64,000 bases of DNA, from contig JAUNWY010000003.1 in NCBI GenBank assembly GCA_030540085.1, forward strand, positions 62,001-126,000, read 5' to 3'. Of the stretch, positions 1-8,968 are shown one piece after another (the stretch's first letter is position 1; every line of letters starts with the position of its first letter). Below the pieces are notes generated by a model, which made no database searches, had not been told where the DNA came from, and worked only from the letters and a program-made list of their open reading frames with translations. A program made the translations under genes and the position numbers. This stretch comes from Eggerthella sp. (GTDB lineage: Bacteria; Actinomycetota; Coriobacteriia; Coriobacteriales; Eggerthellaceae).

Positions 1-1533
1 CGCAAAAGGAACAATGTTCATTTCACTACTTCGTTTCGCGTCGAATTGCCGCAAGCTCAGGAACAACGCCTGCTTAATAGGGCGCCAAAGGGCCTAAACG
101 TTCGCGTGGCAAAAGAATACGAACCCCTTTTGTGCCCTGACTGCTCCCACTCCAATCGCAATCAGGGCGGCAGAGTTGTGGTAGTGGGCTTGGGTCCCGC
201 GGGGCTTTTCGCCGCGCTGTACCTGGCACGCTGTGGGCTCCGCCCCTTGGTGGTGGAACGCGGCTTCGACGTGGAACGGCGCGCTGAAGGCATCGCGGCA
301 TTCCACGCAACGGGCGCTTTAAACCCCAACTCCAACATTCAATTCGGCGAAGGCGGAGCGGGTACGTTTTCAGACGGCAAGCTCACTACCAATATCAAGA
401 ATCCTTTTGCAAAGCACGTGCTGCATTGGTTCGTTGACGCCGGTGCGCCCGAAAGCATCTTGATCGATGCCCATCCGCACCTGGGCAGCGATAACTTACC
501 CGGTATCGTGAGCGCTATGCGCAACGAAGTAATCGAGCGTGGCGGTGAAGTGCGTTTCGGCACGCGTCTTTCTGGGTGGAGCTTTGCGGAAGGCGAGCTT
601 GCCACCGTACAGCTGGAAAACGTGGAAACGGGCGCTTACGAAGAAATTGCTGCTGCTGAACTGGTGTTGGCGTGCGGTCATTCGGCGCGTGATGTGTTCG
701 AGCTGTGCCGCAACCAGGGCTTCGCCATGGAACAGAAGCCCTTTTCGGTGGGCGTGCGCATAGAGCATTCGCAGCAGGCCATTAATCAGGCTCAATGGGG
801 GAAAGCATCGAAGCATCCCGCCTTGGGCGCTGCCGAATACAAGCTAGCGGTGCATTTGCCTACGGGCCGCAGCGTATACACGTTCTGCATGTGCCCTGGT
901 GGGGAAGTGGTGGCCGCCGCCAGCGAAGAGGGAGGCATTGTCACCAATGGCATGAGCCGTTATGCCCGTGCAGGAAAGAACGCCAATTCGGCAGTGCTGG
1001 TGAACGTCGATCCTACCGATTTCGGAAGCAGCGATGTGCTGGCGGGCGTTCAGCTCCAGCGTGAAATAGAGCAGGCGGCGTTTCGCGTTTCGGCAGAACA
1101 CGGCGGGAAGCCCTACGAAGCGCCAAGCCAGCGCGTGGGGAGTTTTTTGGGTGGCTCCGCTCCAGTGAAGGGCGCAAAGCCTGCGCCAACGTATGCTCGC
1201 GGCGTGATCGAAGCGCCCATTGCCGAGTGCTTCCCTTCTTTCGTGTCCGAAGCGCTCGCGCAGGCGTTGCCTCTGCTGGGACGAAAACTGAAGGGTTTTG
1301 ATGACCCGAATGCCCTGATGACGGCCCCGGAAACGCGGTCTTCTTCGCCGGTTCGCATTTGTCGTGGCCGTGATATGCAGGCGCGTTTTGTCAAGGAAGG
1401 CGCCGATCTTGAAGACCTTCCCGGCAACGGCGTGTACCCCTGCGGGGAGGGTCCTGGTTTTGCGGGCGGCATCATGTCTGCCGCCTGTGATGGCTTGAGG
1501 ATAGCCAGCAGGATTGCAGAGCGTTACGTTTAA
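1..1533 (+). CDS. FAD-dependent dehydrogenase (COG2509-like), 5' end outside window
   Basis: The frame is open from base 1, so the gene almost certainly begins before the window; a TTG at 46 is an internal codon or a weak alternative start. A dinucleotide-binding motif GLGPAG lies near base 187, preceded by a VVVVG beta strand, and an acidic/basic VVERG strand end follows as in Rossmann-type FAD proteins. Later segments such as FGEGGAGTFSDGKL (bases ~344-385) and the C-terminal GEGPGFAGGIMSAACDG (near 1444-1495) are typical of the uncharacterised FAD-dependent dehydrogenase family. About 510 codons are visible, close to the family's full length of roughly 530. The substrate is unknown. A hairpin terminator follows the stop. 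Confidence 0.85.
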   Translation, partial: RKRNNVHFTTSFRVELPQAQEQRLLNRAPKGLNVRVAKEYEPLLCPDCSHSNRNQGGRVVVVGLGPAGLFAALYLARCGLRPLVVERGFDVERRAEGIAAFHATGALNPNSNIQFGEGGAGTFSDGKLTTNIKNPFAKHVLHWFVDAGAPESILIDAHPHLGSDNLPGIVSAMRNEVIERGGEVRFGTRLSGWSFAEGELATVQLENVETGAYEEIAAAELVLACGHSARDVFELCRNQGFAMEQKPFSVGVRIEHSQQAINQAQWGKASKHPALGAAEYKLAVHLPTGRSVYTFCMCPGGEVVAAASEEGGIVTNGMSRYARAGKNANSAVLVNVDPTDFGSSDVLAGVQLQREIEQAAFRVSAEHGGKPYEAPSQRVGSFLGGSAPVKGAKPAPTYARGVIEAPIAECFPSFVSEALAQALPLLGRKLKGFDDPNALMTAPETRSSSPVRICRGRDMQARFVKEGADLEDLPGNGVYPCGEGPGFAGGIMSAACDGLRIASRIAERYV

Positions 1534-1542
1534 TCCCAGTTC

Positions 1543-1582
1543 AATGCCACCGGGAGCATGTGCTCCTGGTGGCATTATTTTT
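1543..1582 (+). terminator. Rho-independent terminator after the FAD dehydrogenase
   Basis: A 16-bp stem, AATGCCACCGGGAGCA against TGCTCCTGGTGGCATT with one G-U pair, has a 2-nt loop and is followed by ATTTTTC. It begins 10 bases past the stop codon. Confidence 0.85.
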
Positions 1583-1933
1583 CATGTGCCGTTTAAGCCC
1601 AGGAGTTAGCGAGGGGCGTCGGGCTTGGGGTCGTGGTGGTTGCGAGTGGGTTTTCGGCTTGCGCGCCAATCGGATCCGCCTCATTTCCTGGTCGGAAAAT
1701 CTGCGAGCACTCTGCTTGCGGCTCAGGCTATTCCCCTTTGCCGGCGCAGGAATGCGGCGTCTGGGCCTGGGGCGCGAAGAGCGCAGCCTCTCTTCCCCTT
1801 TAACCGCCACCGAAAAACAAGGTAACAATTCGCTGAAAGCGAACCATTATCCGCGGGTAATGCTGTGCCCCGCGCTGTGGGCGCGGTATTATTGAAGTCC
1901 TGAAACAAGGCTTAGTGCCACGCGCGAAACCGC
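1583..1933. other. Gene-free interval upstream of tsaC
   Basis: About 350 bases without a convincing gene. A 111-codon frame on the plus strand starts inside the terminator hairpin and lacks a ribosome site. I saw no tRNA, riboswitch core or tandem repeat, and no consensus sigma-70 promoter. Confidence 0.5.
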
Positions 1934-2578
1934 ATGGCGAAACGTCCCATAATCATGAAAGCTTTGATGAAAATGCCCCACGGAGCGCACACACACGAAG
2001 AGGCCCTGGAAGCGTTAAAGAGCGGCCAGCCCATCGTTTTCCCAACTGATACCCTATTCGGGTTGGGTGTTTCGGTGCTGCATGCGCCGAGCCCCGATAT
2101 CCTTTATGCCATCAAGCATCGCGAAAAGAAAAAGCCTATCGCCTGGTTGGTGGGTGGTATCGAAGACCTCGAACGCTACGGCAAGATGGTTCCCGATTTC
2201 GCTTTTGCCCTGGCACGCACGTTTTGGCCTGGTCCGCTTACCATCATTGTGAAGGCAAGCGATGGAGTACCTGCTGCTTTCTGCTCGGAGGAAGGCACCA
2301 TTGGTTTGCGCATGCCCGCAAATGAAACAGCTCGTGCTCTTATCAGGGAATTGGGTTGTCCTTTGGCCACTACCTCGGCAAACATTTCGGGGCAGAAGAA
2401 CACCATAGCCTTCAACGAAATCGATCCAGCACTATTTGCAGCAGCGGGTGCAGCGCTTTCCGACGAAGAGCCGAAAAGCGGCATCGCTTCCACTATCGTT
2501 AACTGCGCCTTGGGCGATCATCCTGTGTTGGTGCGCGAGGGGGCAATCACCGTCGCCGATATTCGCGCGCTTTCCTAA
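1934..2578 (+). CDS. tsaC: L-threonylcarbamoyladenylate synthase (TsaC/YrdC/Sua5 family)
   Basis: Makes threonylcarbamoyl-AMP from threonine, bicarbonate and ATP for the t6A modification of ANN-decoding tRNAs in the cytoplasm. The YrdC fold shows at residues 37-45 (PTDTLFGLG), in the basic KHREKKKPI segment that binds nucleotide, in the WPGPLTI strand and in the late TTSANISG motif. The 214-residue length fits the short TsaC form without the Sua5 C-terminal domain. The start is uncertain: no clear ribosome site precedes the ATG at 1934, and in-frame ATGs follow at 1955 and 1967. The next gene begins 14 bases after the stop, so the two are probably co-transcribed. Confidence 0.88.
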   Translation: MAKRPIIMKALMKMPHGAHTHEEALEALKSGQPIVFPTDTLFGLGVSVLHAPSPDILYAIKHREKKKPIAWLVGGIEDLERYGKMVPDFAFALARTFWPGPLTIIVKASDGVPAAFCSEEGTIGLRMPANETARALIRELGCPLATTSANISGQKNTIAFNEIDPALFAAAGAALSDEEPKSGIASTIVNCALGDHPVLVREGAITVADIRALS

Positions 2579-2592
2579 AAGGAGGCACGGCT

Positions 2593-3714
2593 ATGGCTCG
2601 TAATACCTATCCCCTTGTGCAAGAAACCTCCACGCTTTCCGCCGACGGCAGGTCGTGGTTGCGCGTTATGGTGTGGCTGCCCGACCCGGTATACAGTCGC
2701 CGCGGCGTAGTTCAATTGGTCCATGGCATGGCGGAGCACATCGAGCGCTATGATTCGTTTGCCCGTTTTTTGGCGGGCCTGGGTTATGTTGTGTTTGGGC
2801 ACGACCATATCGGTCACGGAAAAAGCGTCTCTTCTGCCGATGAACTGGGATGCATGCCTCTCCAAGGAGGAAAAGACATCCTGGTTGCCGATGTGCTGCG
2901 TGCACGTGAAGCCGCATTTAAGGCAAGCCGCGAAACAGGTGATCTGCCGCTGTTCCTGTTCGGCCATTCCATGGGAAGCTTCGTGGTGCGTGCCTGTATT
3001 GCCCGTAATCCGAAGGGTCTAACAGGCGCCGTGCTGTGCGGAACGGGCAATCAGCCTCGTGCGCTTTCCCTGCTTGGTCGTACGCTTTCGCGCGTGATTG
3101 GCGCCTTGTGTGGGGAAACGTATCGTTCTCGCCTGCTTGATTCGCTGACAATCGGCGCGTTCTCATCTGCTATCGAAGATGCGCGCACCGATTCAGATTG
3201 GATTTCCACCGATCCTGCTGTTGTTGATGCCTATTTGGCCGACCCGCTTTCCGGCCAGGCTTTTTCGGCCGGCGCCTATGCAACGCTCACCGACCTTACC
3301 GCAGAAGTGGTAACGAAAAAGAGCGCGGCGGCAGTGCCGAAAAATCTGCCCCTGCTGTTTGTGGCTGGCGCGGAAGACCCTGTGGGTGCGTGTGGCGAAG
3401 GTGTCCGTGAGGCGGCTGATCTGTATCGCAGCCGGGGCGTTGAAGATGTTCGCGAAATCGTCTATCCGAACATGCGCCATGAGATTCTGAATGAGCCACG
3501 CCGCGTTGATGTCTTCACCGATGTTGAGCAATGGTTTACCGAGTGCGTGGTTATGAACGCCGTGGTGCGTACACGTGAGGTTGTGCGGCCCATTGCCGTT
3601 GAAAGCGATGAAGCGAACTCGCCGGCAAAAGAAGAGGTGGACGCAGGCGCGAGCCGCGATGCGGGCGAAGGTGCGGGCGGCACTGCTGCAGAATCCGAAA
3701 CTTCCAAAAGCTAA
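2593..3714 (+). CDS. Alpha/beta hydrolase, monoacylglycerol lipase-like
   Basis: Serine hydrolase of the Hydrolase_4/lysophospholipase group. The nucleophile elbow GHSMGS (residues 124-129, Ser126), Asp262 in VAGAEDPVG and His296 in NMRHEI form a full catalytic triad; HGMAEH near residue 44 supplies the oxyanion region. The ribosome site AAAGGAGG lies 9 bases before the ATG. The fold ends near residue 320, and the last ~53 residues are an Ala/Glu/Gly-rich tail that looks disordered. glpK starts 46 bases downstream, which suggests release of glycerol from monoglycerides feeding glycerol kinase; that link is inferred from position only. Confidence 0.85.
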   Translation: MARNTYPLVQETSTLSADGRSWLRVMVWLPDPVYSRRGVVQLVHGMAEHIERYDSFARFLAGLGYVVFGHDHIGHGKSVSSADELGCMPLQGGKDILVADVLRAREAAFKASRETGDLPLFLFGHSMGSFVVRACIARNPKGLTGAVLCGTGNQPRALSLLGRTLSRVIGALCGETYRSRLLDSLTIGAFSSAIEDARTDSDWISTDPAVVDAYLADPLSGQAFSAGAYATLTDLTAEVVTKKSAAAVPKNLPLLFVAGAEDPVGACGEGVREAADLYRSRGVEDVREIVYPNMRHEILNEPRRVDVFTDVEQWFTECVVMNAVVRTREVVRPIAVESDEANSPAKEEVDAGASRDAGEGAGGTAAESETSKS

Positions 3715-3760
3715 GCAACACCAAGCACCAACCCTCCGAAGAACAAGGAGAGCAGCCATT

Positions 3761-5254
3761 ATGGGCGAATATGTTATTGCGCTTGATCAGGGGACGACGT
3801 CCTCCCGCGCAGTTTTGATAGATAGGCTGGGCCGCATAAAGGGCATGTCCCAGAGCCCCTTCCCCCAGTTGTTCCCGCAGCCGGGTTGGGTGGAGCATTC
3901 TCCGAAAGACATTCTTTCCAGCCAGCTTAAGGTGTTGGCGGAATTGCTGGTATCAACGGGTATATCAGCAGATCAGATAGACAGTATTGGCATCACTAAC
4001 CAGCGCGAGACCACCGTTGTGTGGGATCGTGTTACGGGCGAGCCCATTCACAATGCCATTGTGTGGCAATGCCGCCGCACCACGGAAATCGTGGAGCGAT
4101 GCTGCTCGGATGCGGAAATCACTGCAGAAGTAACTCGCAGAACCGGTCTAATTCCCGACGCGTACTACTCCGCATCCAAAATCGCTTGGATTTTGGATGC
4201 GGTGCCCGGTGCGCGCGAACGCGCCGAAGCCGGCGAACTGGCTTTCGGCACGGTGGATTCCTGGCTTATCTGGAATTTAACCCAGGGCGAGGTCCACGCG
4301 ACCGACTCCACCAATGCTAGTCGCACCATGCTCTTCAACATACATACGGGGCAGTGGGACCAATGGCTGTGCCAACTGTTTGGCGTTCCTGAGTCCATGC
4401 TGCCCGAGGTTCGCCCTTCTTCGGGCGATTTCGGAATGATGCATCATCCAGTAATCGCAGGTGCTATTCCGATTCGCGGTGTGGCGGGTGACCAGCAGGC
4501 GGCGCTGTTCGGGCAATGCTGCTTTAAGCCCGGTCAGGTGAAGGCAACGTTTGGCACTGGGTGCTTCCTGCTTATGAGCACGGGGCAGCGGCTATGCGCC
4601 TCCACCCACGGGCTGGTAACCACGGTTGCTGCCTCCGCGCCGGGCTCGGTGGGTCTTGAATACGCGTTGGAGGGAAGCGTCTTCATGGCAGGCGCCCTTA
4701 TTCAGTGGCTGCGCGATGGCCTGGGGATCATCGACGACGTTTCCCAAACCGAGGAATTGGCAATGAGCGTGCCCGACTCGGCAGGAGTGTGCGTGGTGCC
4801 TGCGTTCACGGGGCTGGGCGCTCCGTATTGGGACGCTAACGCGCGTGGTGCCATCTACGGATTGACGCGTGGCGCCACAAAAGCGCATGTGGTGCGCGCG
4901 TGTCTCGAGGCGCAAGCGTTTCAGGTGCAGGACGTGCTGCAAGGCATGGCTCGCGATGCGGGAATTCCCGTATCTGCGCTGGCGGTTGATGGTGGCGCCT
5001 GTCGTAACAATTTCATGCTTCAATGTTGCGCCGATATCGTAGGCGCTGCCATCCAACGCCCTGAATGCGTGGAGAGCACGGCCTTGGGAGCGGCTTATTT
5101 GGCTGGTTTGTCTACGGGCTTCTGGCGTGACACCGAAGAAATTGCGAGCTTGCGGGGCATCGAGCGCACCTTCATGCCGGATGTGAGCGCTGGCACGCGT
5201 TCTCGCATGCTCGACTATTGGCATGAGTGCGTCGACAGGACGCGCTCCCGATAG
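3761..5254 (+). CDS. glpK: Glycerol kinase
   Basis: Phosphorylates glycerol to sn-glycerol 3-phosphate with ATP. The 497-residue product opens with the FGGY-kinase phosphate motif (ALDQGTTSSRAVL, from residue 7), has the glycerol-binding NQRETTVVWD stretch and the C-terminal DGGACRNNFMLQ ATP/ADP motif, and matches the family length. The frame continues upstream, but AAGGAGAGCAGCCATT directly before the ATG at 3761 makes this the start. No glpF or glpD is adjacent; the preceding gene is a monoglyceride-lipase-like hydrolase. Confidence 0.95.
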   Translation: MGEYVIALDQGTTSSRAVLIDRLGRIKGMSQSPFPQLFPQPGWVEHSPKDILSSQLKVLAELLVSTGISADQIDSIGITNQRETTVVWDRVTGEPIHNAIVWQCRRTTEIVERCCSDAEITAEVTRRTGLIPDAYYSASKIAWILDAVPGARERAEAGELAFGTVDSWLIWNLTQGEVHATDSTNASRTMLFNIHTGQWDQWLCQLFGVPESMLPEVRPSSGDFGMMHHPVIAGAIPIRGVAGDQQAALFGQCCFKPGQVKATFGTGCFLLMSTGQRLCASTHGLVTTVAASAPGSVGLEYALEGSVFMAGALIQWLRDGLGIIDDVSQTEELAMSVPDSAGVCVVPAFTGLGAPYWDANARGAIYGLTRGATKAHVVRACLEAQAFQVQDVLQGMARDAGIPVSALAVDGGACRNNFMLQCCADIVGAAIQRPECVESTALGAAYLAGLSTGFWRDTEEIASLRGIERTFMPDVSAGTRSRMLDYWHECVDRTRSR

Positions 5255-5322
5255 CCTTCGGCCGCAACGACCCTTTTCCGTTTCGGCGGCGTTAAGCTGG
5301 GTGAGCTTGCGCGCTTCTTCCG

Positions 5323-5328
5323 TATAAT
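5323..5328 (+). promoter_or_regulatory. Candidate -10 box for rpiB
   Basis: A perfect TATAAT lies 78 bases upstream of the rpiB start. No good -35 is found 16-18 bases before it, so only the -10 is proposed. Confidence 0.45.
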
Positions 5329-5405
5329 GTGGATAGATTATCTATAGCGGGGCTGTGCGCCCTTGCGTCTGTGTGCCGCCTTAGCGCGGAAAAGGAGAAG
5401 GCATC

Positions 5406-5840
5406 ATGAAGATCTCTATCGCATCGGATCACGCTGGCTTCGAGCAGAAACAGCAGCTTGCTGCTTACTTGAAGGGCGAAGGCCACGAGGTTATCGATCG
5501 CGGCCCCGATAGCGACAACCGTGTAGATTATCCCGATTTCGCCGTTAAGGTTGGCGAAGACGTGCAGTCGGGCGCTGCTGAGCGCGGCGTTTTGGTATGC
5601 GGCACGGGTATCGGCATGGCCATGGCGGTAGACAAGATGGAAGGCATCCGCGCAGCCAATGTGGTTCGCCGCGATTTCGCCGTGCTGTGCCGCGAGCATA
5701 ACGATGCCAATGTCATCACGCTTTCCGGCCGCTTCGTTTCCCTGGAAGACAACGAAAGCATCCTGGATGCCTTTATCGCCACGGAATTCACCGGCGGGCG
5801 TCATGCTGGTCGCGTTGAAAAGATCAATGCGCTCGATTAA
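5406..5840 (+). CDS. rpiB: Ribose-5-phosphate isomerase B
   Basis: Interconverts ribose 5-phosphate and ribulose 5-phosphate in the pentose phosphate pathway. The product of 144 residues is typical of RpiB/LacAB. Diagnostic parts are the N-terminal IASDHAGFEQK, the YPDFA segment, the catalytic-cysteine region VLVCGTGIGMAMA and the C-terminal SGRFVS. AAAAGGAGAAG sits 6-7 bases before the ATG. It has its own -10 box and is not tightly linked to glpK. Confidence 0.95.
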   Translation: MKISIASDHAGFEQKQQLAAYLKGEGHEVIDRGPDSDNRVDYPDFAVKVGEDVQSGAAERGVLVCGTGIGMAMAVDKMEGIRAANVVRRDFAVLCREHNDANVITLSGRFVSLEDNESILDAFIATEFTGGRHAGRVEKINALD

Positions 5841-5950
5841 AGCACTTATCAGCTAATATGGCATATTGCGCAATCCGATCGTATCGATAGCGCCCCTTTT
5901 GGGTAAATCTGTTTGGGACAAGCTCGTTTGAGCTTGAAAAGATATCTTTC

Positions 5951-5976
5951 TGCATTCGTGCGGAAAGACGAATGCA
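5951..5976 (+). promoter_or_regulatory. Perfect inverted repeat abutting the lipoprotein ribosome site
   Basis: TGCATTCGT and ACGAATGCA (5951-5959 and 5968-5976) are perfect complements around an 8-base loop. The right arm shares its last base with the AAGGAGG ribosome site. It could be an operator or an RNA hairpin affecting translation. Confidence 0.45.
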
Positions 5977-5987
5977 AGGAGGAAAAG

Positions 5988-6605
5988 ATGGACAACGCAA
6001 AGACGCAAGCCCGCCATTGGCTTTTGGCGGCAGCCGTGGCGCTGTTCGCGGCAATTCTGTGCCTCGGCCTGGTAGGCTGTGGCCCGAGCGAAGAGGAGAA
6101 GGCGAAGCAGGCGCTCGATGGCGAGCTTTCCCAGTTCGTCAATCCCAGCGACGATGAGGCATCTAAGCTTGTTGGCGAAATGGGCGGTTCTGACTTACAG
6201 CAGCTTGAGCAGCTGGGCATGGATGGCGAATCCCTGTTCAAGTCTTGGGTAAATGGCTTCGCTTATGAAATCGGCGATGTGAAGGTTGACGGCGATACCG
6301 CCAAGGCAACCACCAAGATCACCAGCAAGCAGCTCTATGTTGTTCTTACGAGCTGGGGCGACAGCTTCGCTGATGACGCCATGAACCAGGATTTCAGCAC
6401 CACCGACGAGATCTATGCTTATGCGGGTAAGACGTTCATGGCGGCTCTCGACGCTGCAACTCCGGTAGAAACCGAAGTTACCTTTACCTTGACCAAGGAC
6501 GGTAAAGACTGGAAGCTCGACATGGACAACACCGACAACCAGCAGGCACTTGCTGACAGCATGTTCGGTGGCGGTATTTCCGCTTCCGAGGCTTTCGGTA
6601 ACTAA
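5988..6605 (+). CDS. Secreted lipoprotein of unknown function
   Basis: The 205-residue product has a hydrophobic signal segment (residues 11-30) ending in a lipobox with Cys31 (GLVGC), followed by a charged linker, so it should be lipid-anchored on the outer face of the membrane. The mature part is acidic with alternating beta-strand-like stretches (KVDGDTAKATTKITS, TEVTFTLTKDGKDWKLDM), resembling small DUF4878- or NTF2-like lipoproteins, but I cannot name a family. The ATG at 5988 is chosen because AAGGAGG lies 5-6 bases upstream. It is a single-gene unit with its own terminator. Confidence 0.8.
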   Translation: MDNAKTQARHWLLAAAVALFAAILCLGLVGCGPSEEEKAKQALDGELSQFVNPSDDEASKLVGEMGGSDLQQLEQLGMDGESLFKSWVNGFAYEIGDVKVDGDTAKATTKITSKQLYVVLTSWGDSFADDAMNQDFSTTDEIYAYAGKTFMAALDAATPVETEVTFTLTKDGKDWKLDMDNTDNQQALADSMFGGGISASEAFGN

Positions 6606-6654
6606 GGGGTTCGTGGCGGATTCATTTCGCGTACGTAACATTTGTCGAAAACAA

Positions 6655-6697
6655 GGAGCCGTAGGGCCGCAGGAGCGGTGCTACGGCTCCTTTTCTT
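6655..6697 (+). terminator. Rho-independent terminator after the lipoprotein
   Basis: GGAGCCGTAG pairs perfectly with CTACGGCTCC (10 bp) around a 16-base loop and is followed by TTTTCTT. Confidence 0.85.
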
Positions 6698-6763
6698 ATG
6701 ACGCTGTGCTATCTTTGAGAACATTACAAAAGCGCTAAGCGCAGTTCGAAAGGAGCGCGGCAT

Positions 6764-8014
6764 ATGTCTTACGACTATCTCGCAGCAGAAGACCCTCAAA
6801 TAGCAGACGCAATTGGGCAGGAGCTTTCCCGCCAGCGCTCAACTATCGAGCTCATCGCATCAGAGAACATTGCTTCACCTGCCGTAATGCAGGCAATGGG
6901 CACCGTGCTTACCAACAAGTACGCTGAAGGTTATTCTGGCAAGCGCTATTACGGCGGCTGCGAAAAGGTCGACATCGTTGAAGATTTGGCCATTGAGCGC
7001 GCCTGCAAGCTGTTCGACTGCAAGTTCGCCAACGTGCAGCCTCATTCCGGCGCTAATGCCAACCTTGCTGCCTATCAGGCTCTGATCAACCTGGGCGACA
7101 CCGTGTTGGGACTTTCCCTCGACCATGGTGGTCACCTTACCCATGGTTCTCCCGTTAATTTCTCGGGCAAGGATTACAACATCGTCTCTTACGGTGTTAA
7201 CCCCGAAACCGAGCTTATCGACTACGACGAGATCGAGCGTCTTGCCAAGGAGCATAAGCCCAAGCTCATTGTGGGTGGCGCTTCTGCATATCCTCGCGTT
7301 ATCGACTTCAAGCGCATGCGCGAAATCGCAGACGAGGTTGGCGCATATCTCATGATCGATATGGCGCACATTGCCGGTCTGGTTGCTGCTGGTTTGCATC
7401 CGAGCCCCGTGCCCTATGCTCACGTGGTAACCTCCACCAGCCACAAGACCCTTCGCGGTCCTCGTGGCGGTTTTATTCTCACCAACGACGAAGCTCTGGC
7501 GAAGAAGATCAATTCCGCGGTATTCCCTGGTACGCAGGGCGGTCCTCTGATGCACATCATCGCAGCAAAGGCCGTTGCTTTCGGCGAGGCTTTGAAGCCC
7601 GAGTTCAAGACGTACATGGAAAACGTGGTTAAGAACTGCGCTGCTATGGGCGAAGGCATGGTGGAAGGCGGTCTGCGTCTGGTATCGGGCGGTACCGACA
7701 ATCACCTGGTTTTGGTGGACCTTACTCCTGCCGACATTACCGGTAAGGATGCAGAGAAGCTTCTTGAATCCGTAGGCCTGACGGTGAACAAGAACACCAT
7801 CCCCAACGAAAAGCGCTCGCCTTTCGTAACCAGCGGCATTCGCGTTGGTACGGCAGCAGGCACCACGCGTGGTTTCGATGCTGATGAGTTCCACCGCATC
7901 GGCCAGCTTATCGCTGCTACGGTATTCAACGCTGAAGACGAGGCGCGCCTCGCACAGATTAAGGAAGAAGTTGCGGGCCTTATCGCCAAGCATCCTCTTT
8001 ATCCCGAGCTGTAA
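6764..8014 (+). CDS. glyA: Serine hydroxymethyltransferase
   Basis: PLP enzyme converting serine and tetrahydrofolate into glycine and 5,10-methylene-THF. At 416 residues it has normal length. The PLP-lysine is Lys228 in the motif [14 protein letters not shown]; Asp199 and His202 (MIDMAHIAG) lie in the cofactor pocket; [10 protein letters not shown] and YYGGCE near the N terminus are hallmark sequences. AAAGGAG lies 8-9 bases before the ATG. A REPIN-like element begins immediately after its TAA. Confidence 0.97.
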   Translation: MSYDYLAAEDPQIADAIGQELSRQRSTIELIASENIASPAVMQAMGTVLTNKYAEGYSGKRYYGGCEKVDIVEDLAIERACKLFDCKFANVQPHSGANANLAAYQALINLGDTVLGLSLDHGGHLTHGSPVNFSGKDYNIVSYGVNPETELIDYDEIERLAKEHKPKLIVGGASAYPRVIDFKRMREIADEVGAYLMIDMAHIAGLVAAGLHPSPVPYAHVVTSTSHKTLRGPRGGFILTNDEALAKKINSAVFPGTQGGPLMHIIAAKAVAFGEALKPEFKTYMENVVKNCAAMGEGMVEGGLRLVSGGTDNHLVLVDLTPADITGKDAEKLLESVGLTVNKNTIPNEKRSPFVTSGIRVGTAAGTTRGFDADEFHRIGQLIAATVFNAEDEARLAQIKEEVAGLIAKHPLYPEL

Positions 8015-8148
8015 GTGGGGATATAGGGACAGGTCCCATTTTCCCGCTTAGTCATAATGCATAAAGAAAGAACCCCGTTTGCGCAACGTGTCGCAAGCGG
8101 GGTTCTTCTCGTTGGGCGGGAAAATGGGGCCAGCCCCTATATTCCCAC
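8015..8148. repeat. REPIN-like element, copy 1
   Basis: Two inverted imperfect palindromes (GTGGGGATATAGGGACAGG... and its counterpart ending CCCCTATATTCCCAC) face each other around an inner hairpin at 8068-8107 whose arms are AAGAACCCCG and CGGGGTTCTT. It has the same architecture as the copies near 24.1, 26.8 and 44.6 kb, and starts one base after the glyA stop. The inner hairpin has only a short T run, so its terminator role is uncertain. Confidence 0.8.
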
Positions 8149-8278
8149 GCCATTCCACCTCACCTATTTCAGGTGATATCTTGCCATGAGTGCGCAAACC
8201 CTGCCTTTTCCCTGTTTTGATTCGGCTAAAAGCAATACACTGTTCAGCGAAGAAGTGCGCAGCAGTAAGGAGAAACGC

Positions 8279-8950
8279 ATGGACTTCGCAAGCGAAGAGC
8301 GTCTAACCGTTGTCGATCATCCGCTTATTAAGCATAAGTTGTCGGTAATCCGCAATGAAGATACGCCCGATTATCTTTTCCGCCAGACCGTGCGTGAGAT
8401 TACGCTTTTGGAGGGCTATGCAGCCACCCAGGATTTAGCAACGCGCTCGGTCGAGGTGAAAACGCCTATCGCCACGTGCGAATGTGAATCAATCAGAGGC
8501 ATCGAGCCGGTGGTTGTTCCCATCTTGCGTGCAGGTCTTGGCATGCTCGACGGCATGTTGGATCTGATTCCCACTGCTCCCGTTGCCCATTTGGGTATGT
8601 ATCGCGATGAGGTGACCCACGAACCTCACGAATATTATGCAAAGATGCCCGACTACATTGCCGAGCGCTCGGTGCTGCTCGTTGATCCCATGCTTGCTAC
8701 GGGCGGATCCCTTTGCGCGGCAATCGATGCGTTGCGCAAGCGCGGCGTGAAAGATATCTCTGCCTGCGTTATTGTCGCATCGCCCGAGGGCGTGCAGGCC
8801 GTGCTCGAGCATGATCCTTCCGTACGCCTATTTACCTGCGCTATCGACGAAGGTCTTAACGATGATGCCTACATCGTCCCCGGCCTGGGCGATGCGGGCG
8901 ATCGCATTTTTCGTACCGAAGGCACGCCGGTTCAAAGCGAACTGGTTTAA
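8279..8950 (+). CDS. upp: Uracil phosphoribosyltransferase
   Basis: Salvages uracil to UMP with PRPP. The product of about 223 residues carries the PRPP-binding loop VDPMLATGGS, the N-terminal KHKLSVIRNEDT signature and the uracil-site C-terminal GLGDAGDRIF. The frame is open further upstream, but the ATG at 8279 has AAGGAGAAA 5 bases before it and gives the family length. It is followed after 18 bases by dCMP deaminase, forming a small pyrimidine-salvage unit. Confidence 0.95.
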   Translation: MDFASEERLTVVDHPLIKHKLSVIRNEDTPDYLFRQTVREITLLEGYAATQDLATRSVEVKTPIATCECESIRGIEPVVVPILRAGLGMLDGMLDLIPTAPVAHLGMYRDEVTHEPHEYYAKMPDYIAERSVLLVDPMLATGGSLCAAIDALRKRGVKDISACVIVASPEGVQAVLEHDPSVRLFTCAIDEGLNDDAYIVPGLGDAGDRIFRTEGTPVQSELV

Positions 8951-8968
8951 GAGCGGGGAGGGAGTTTG

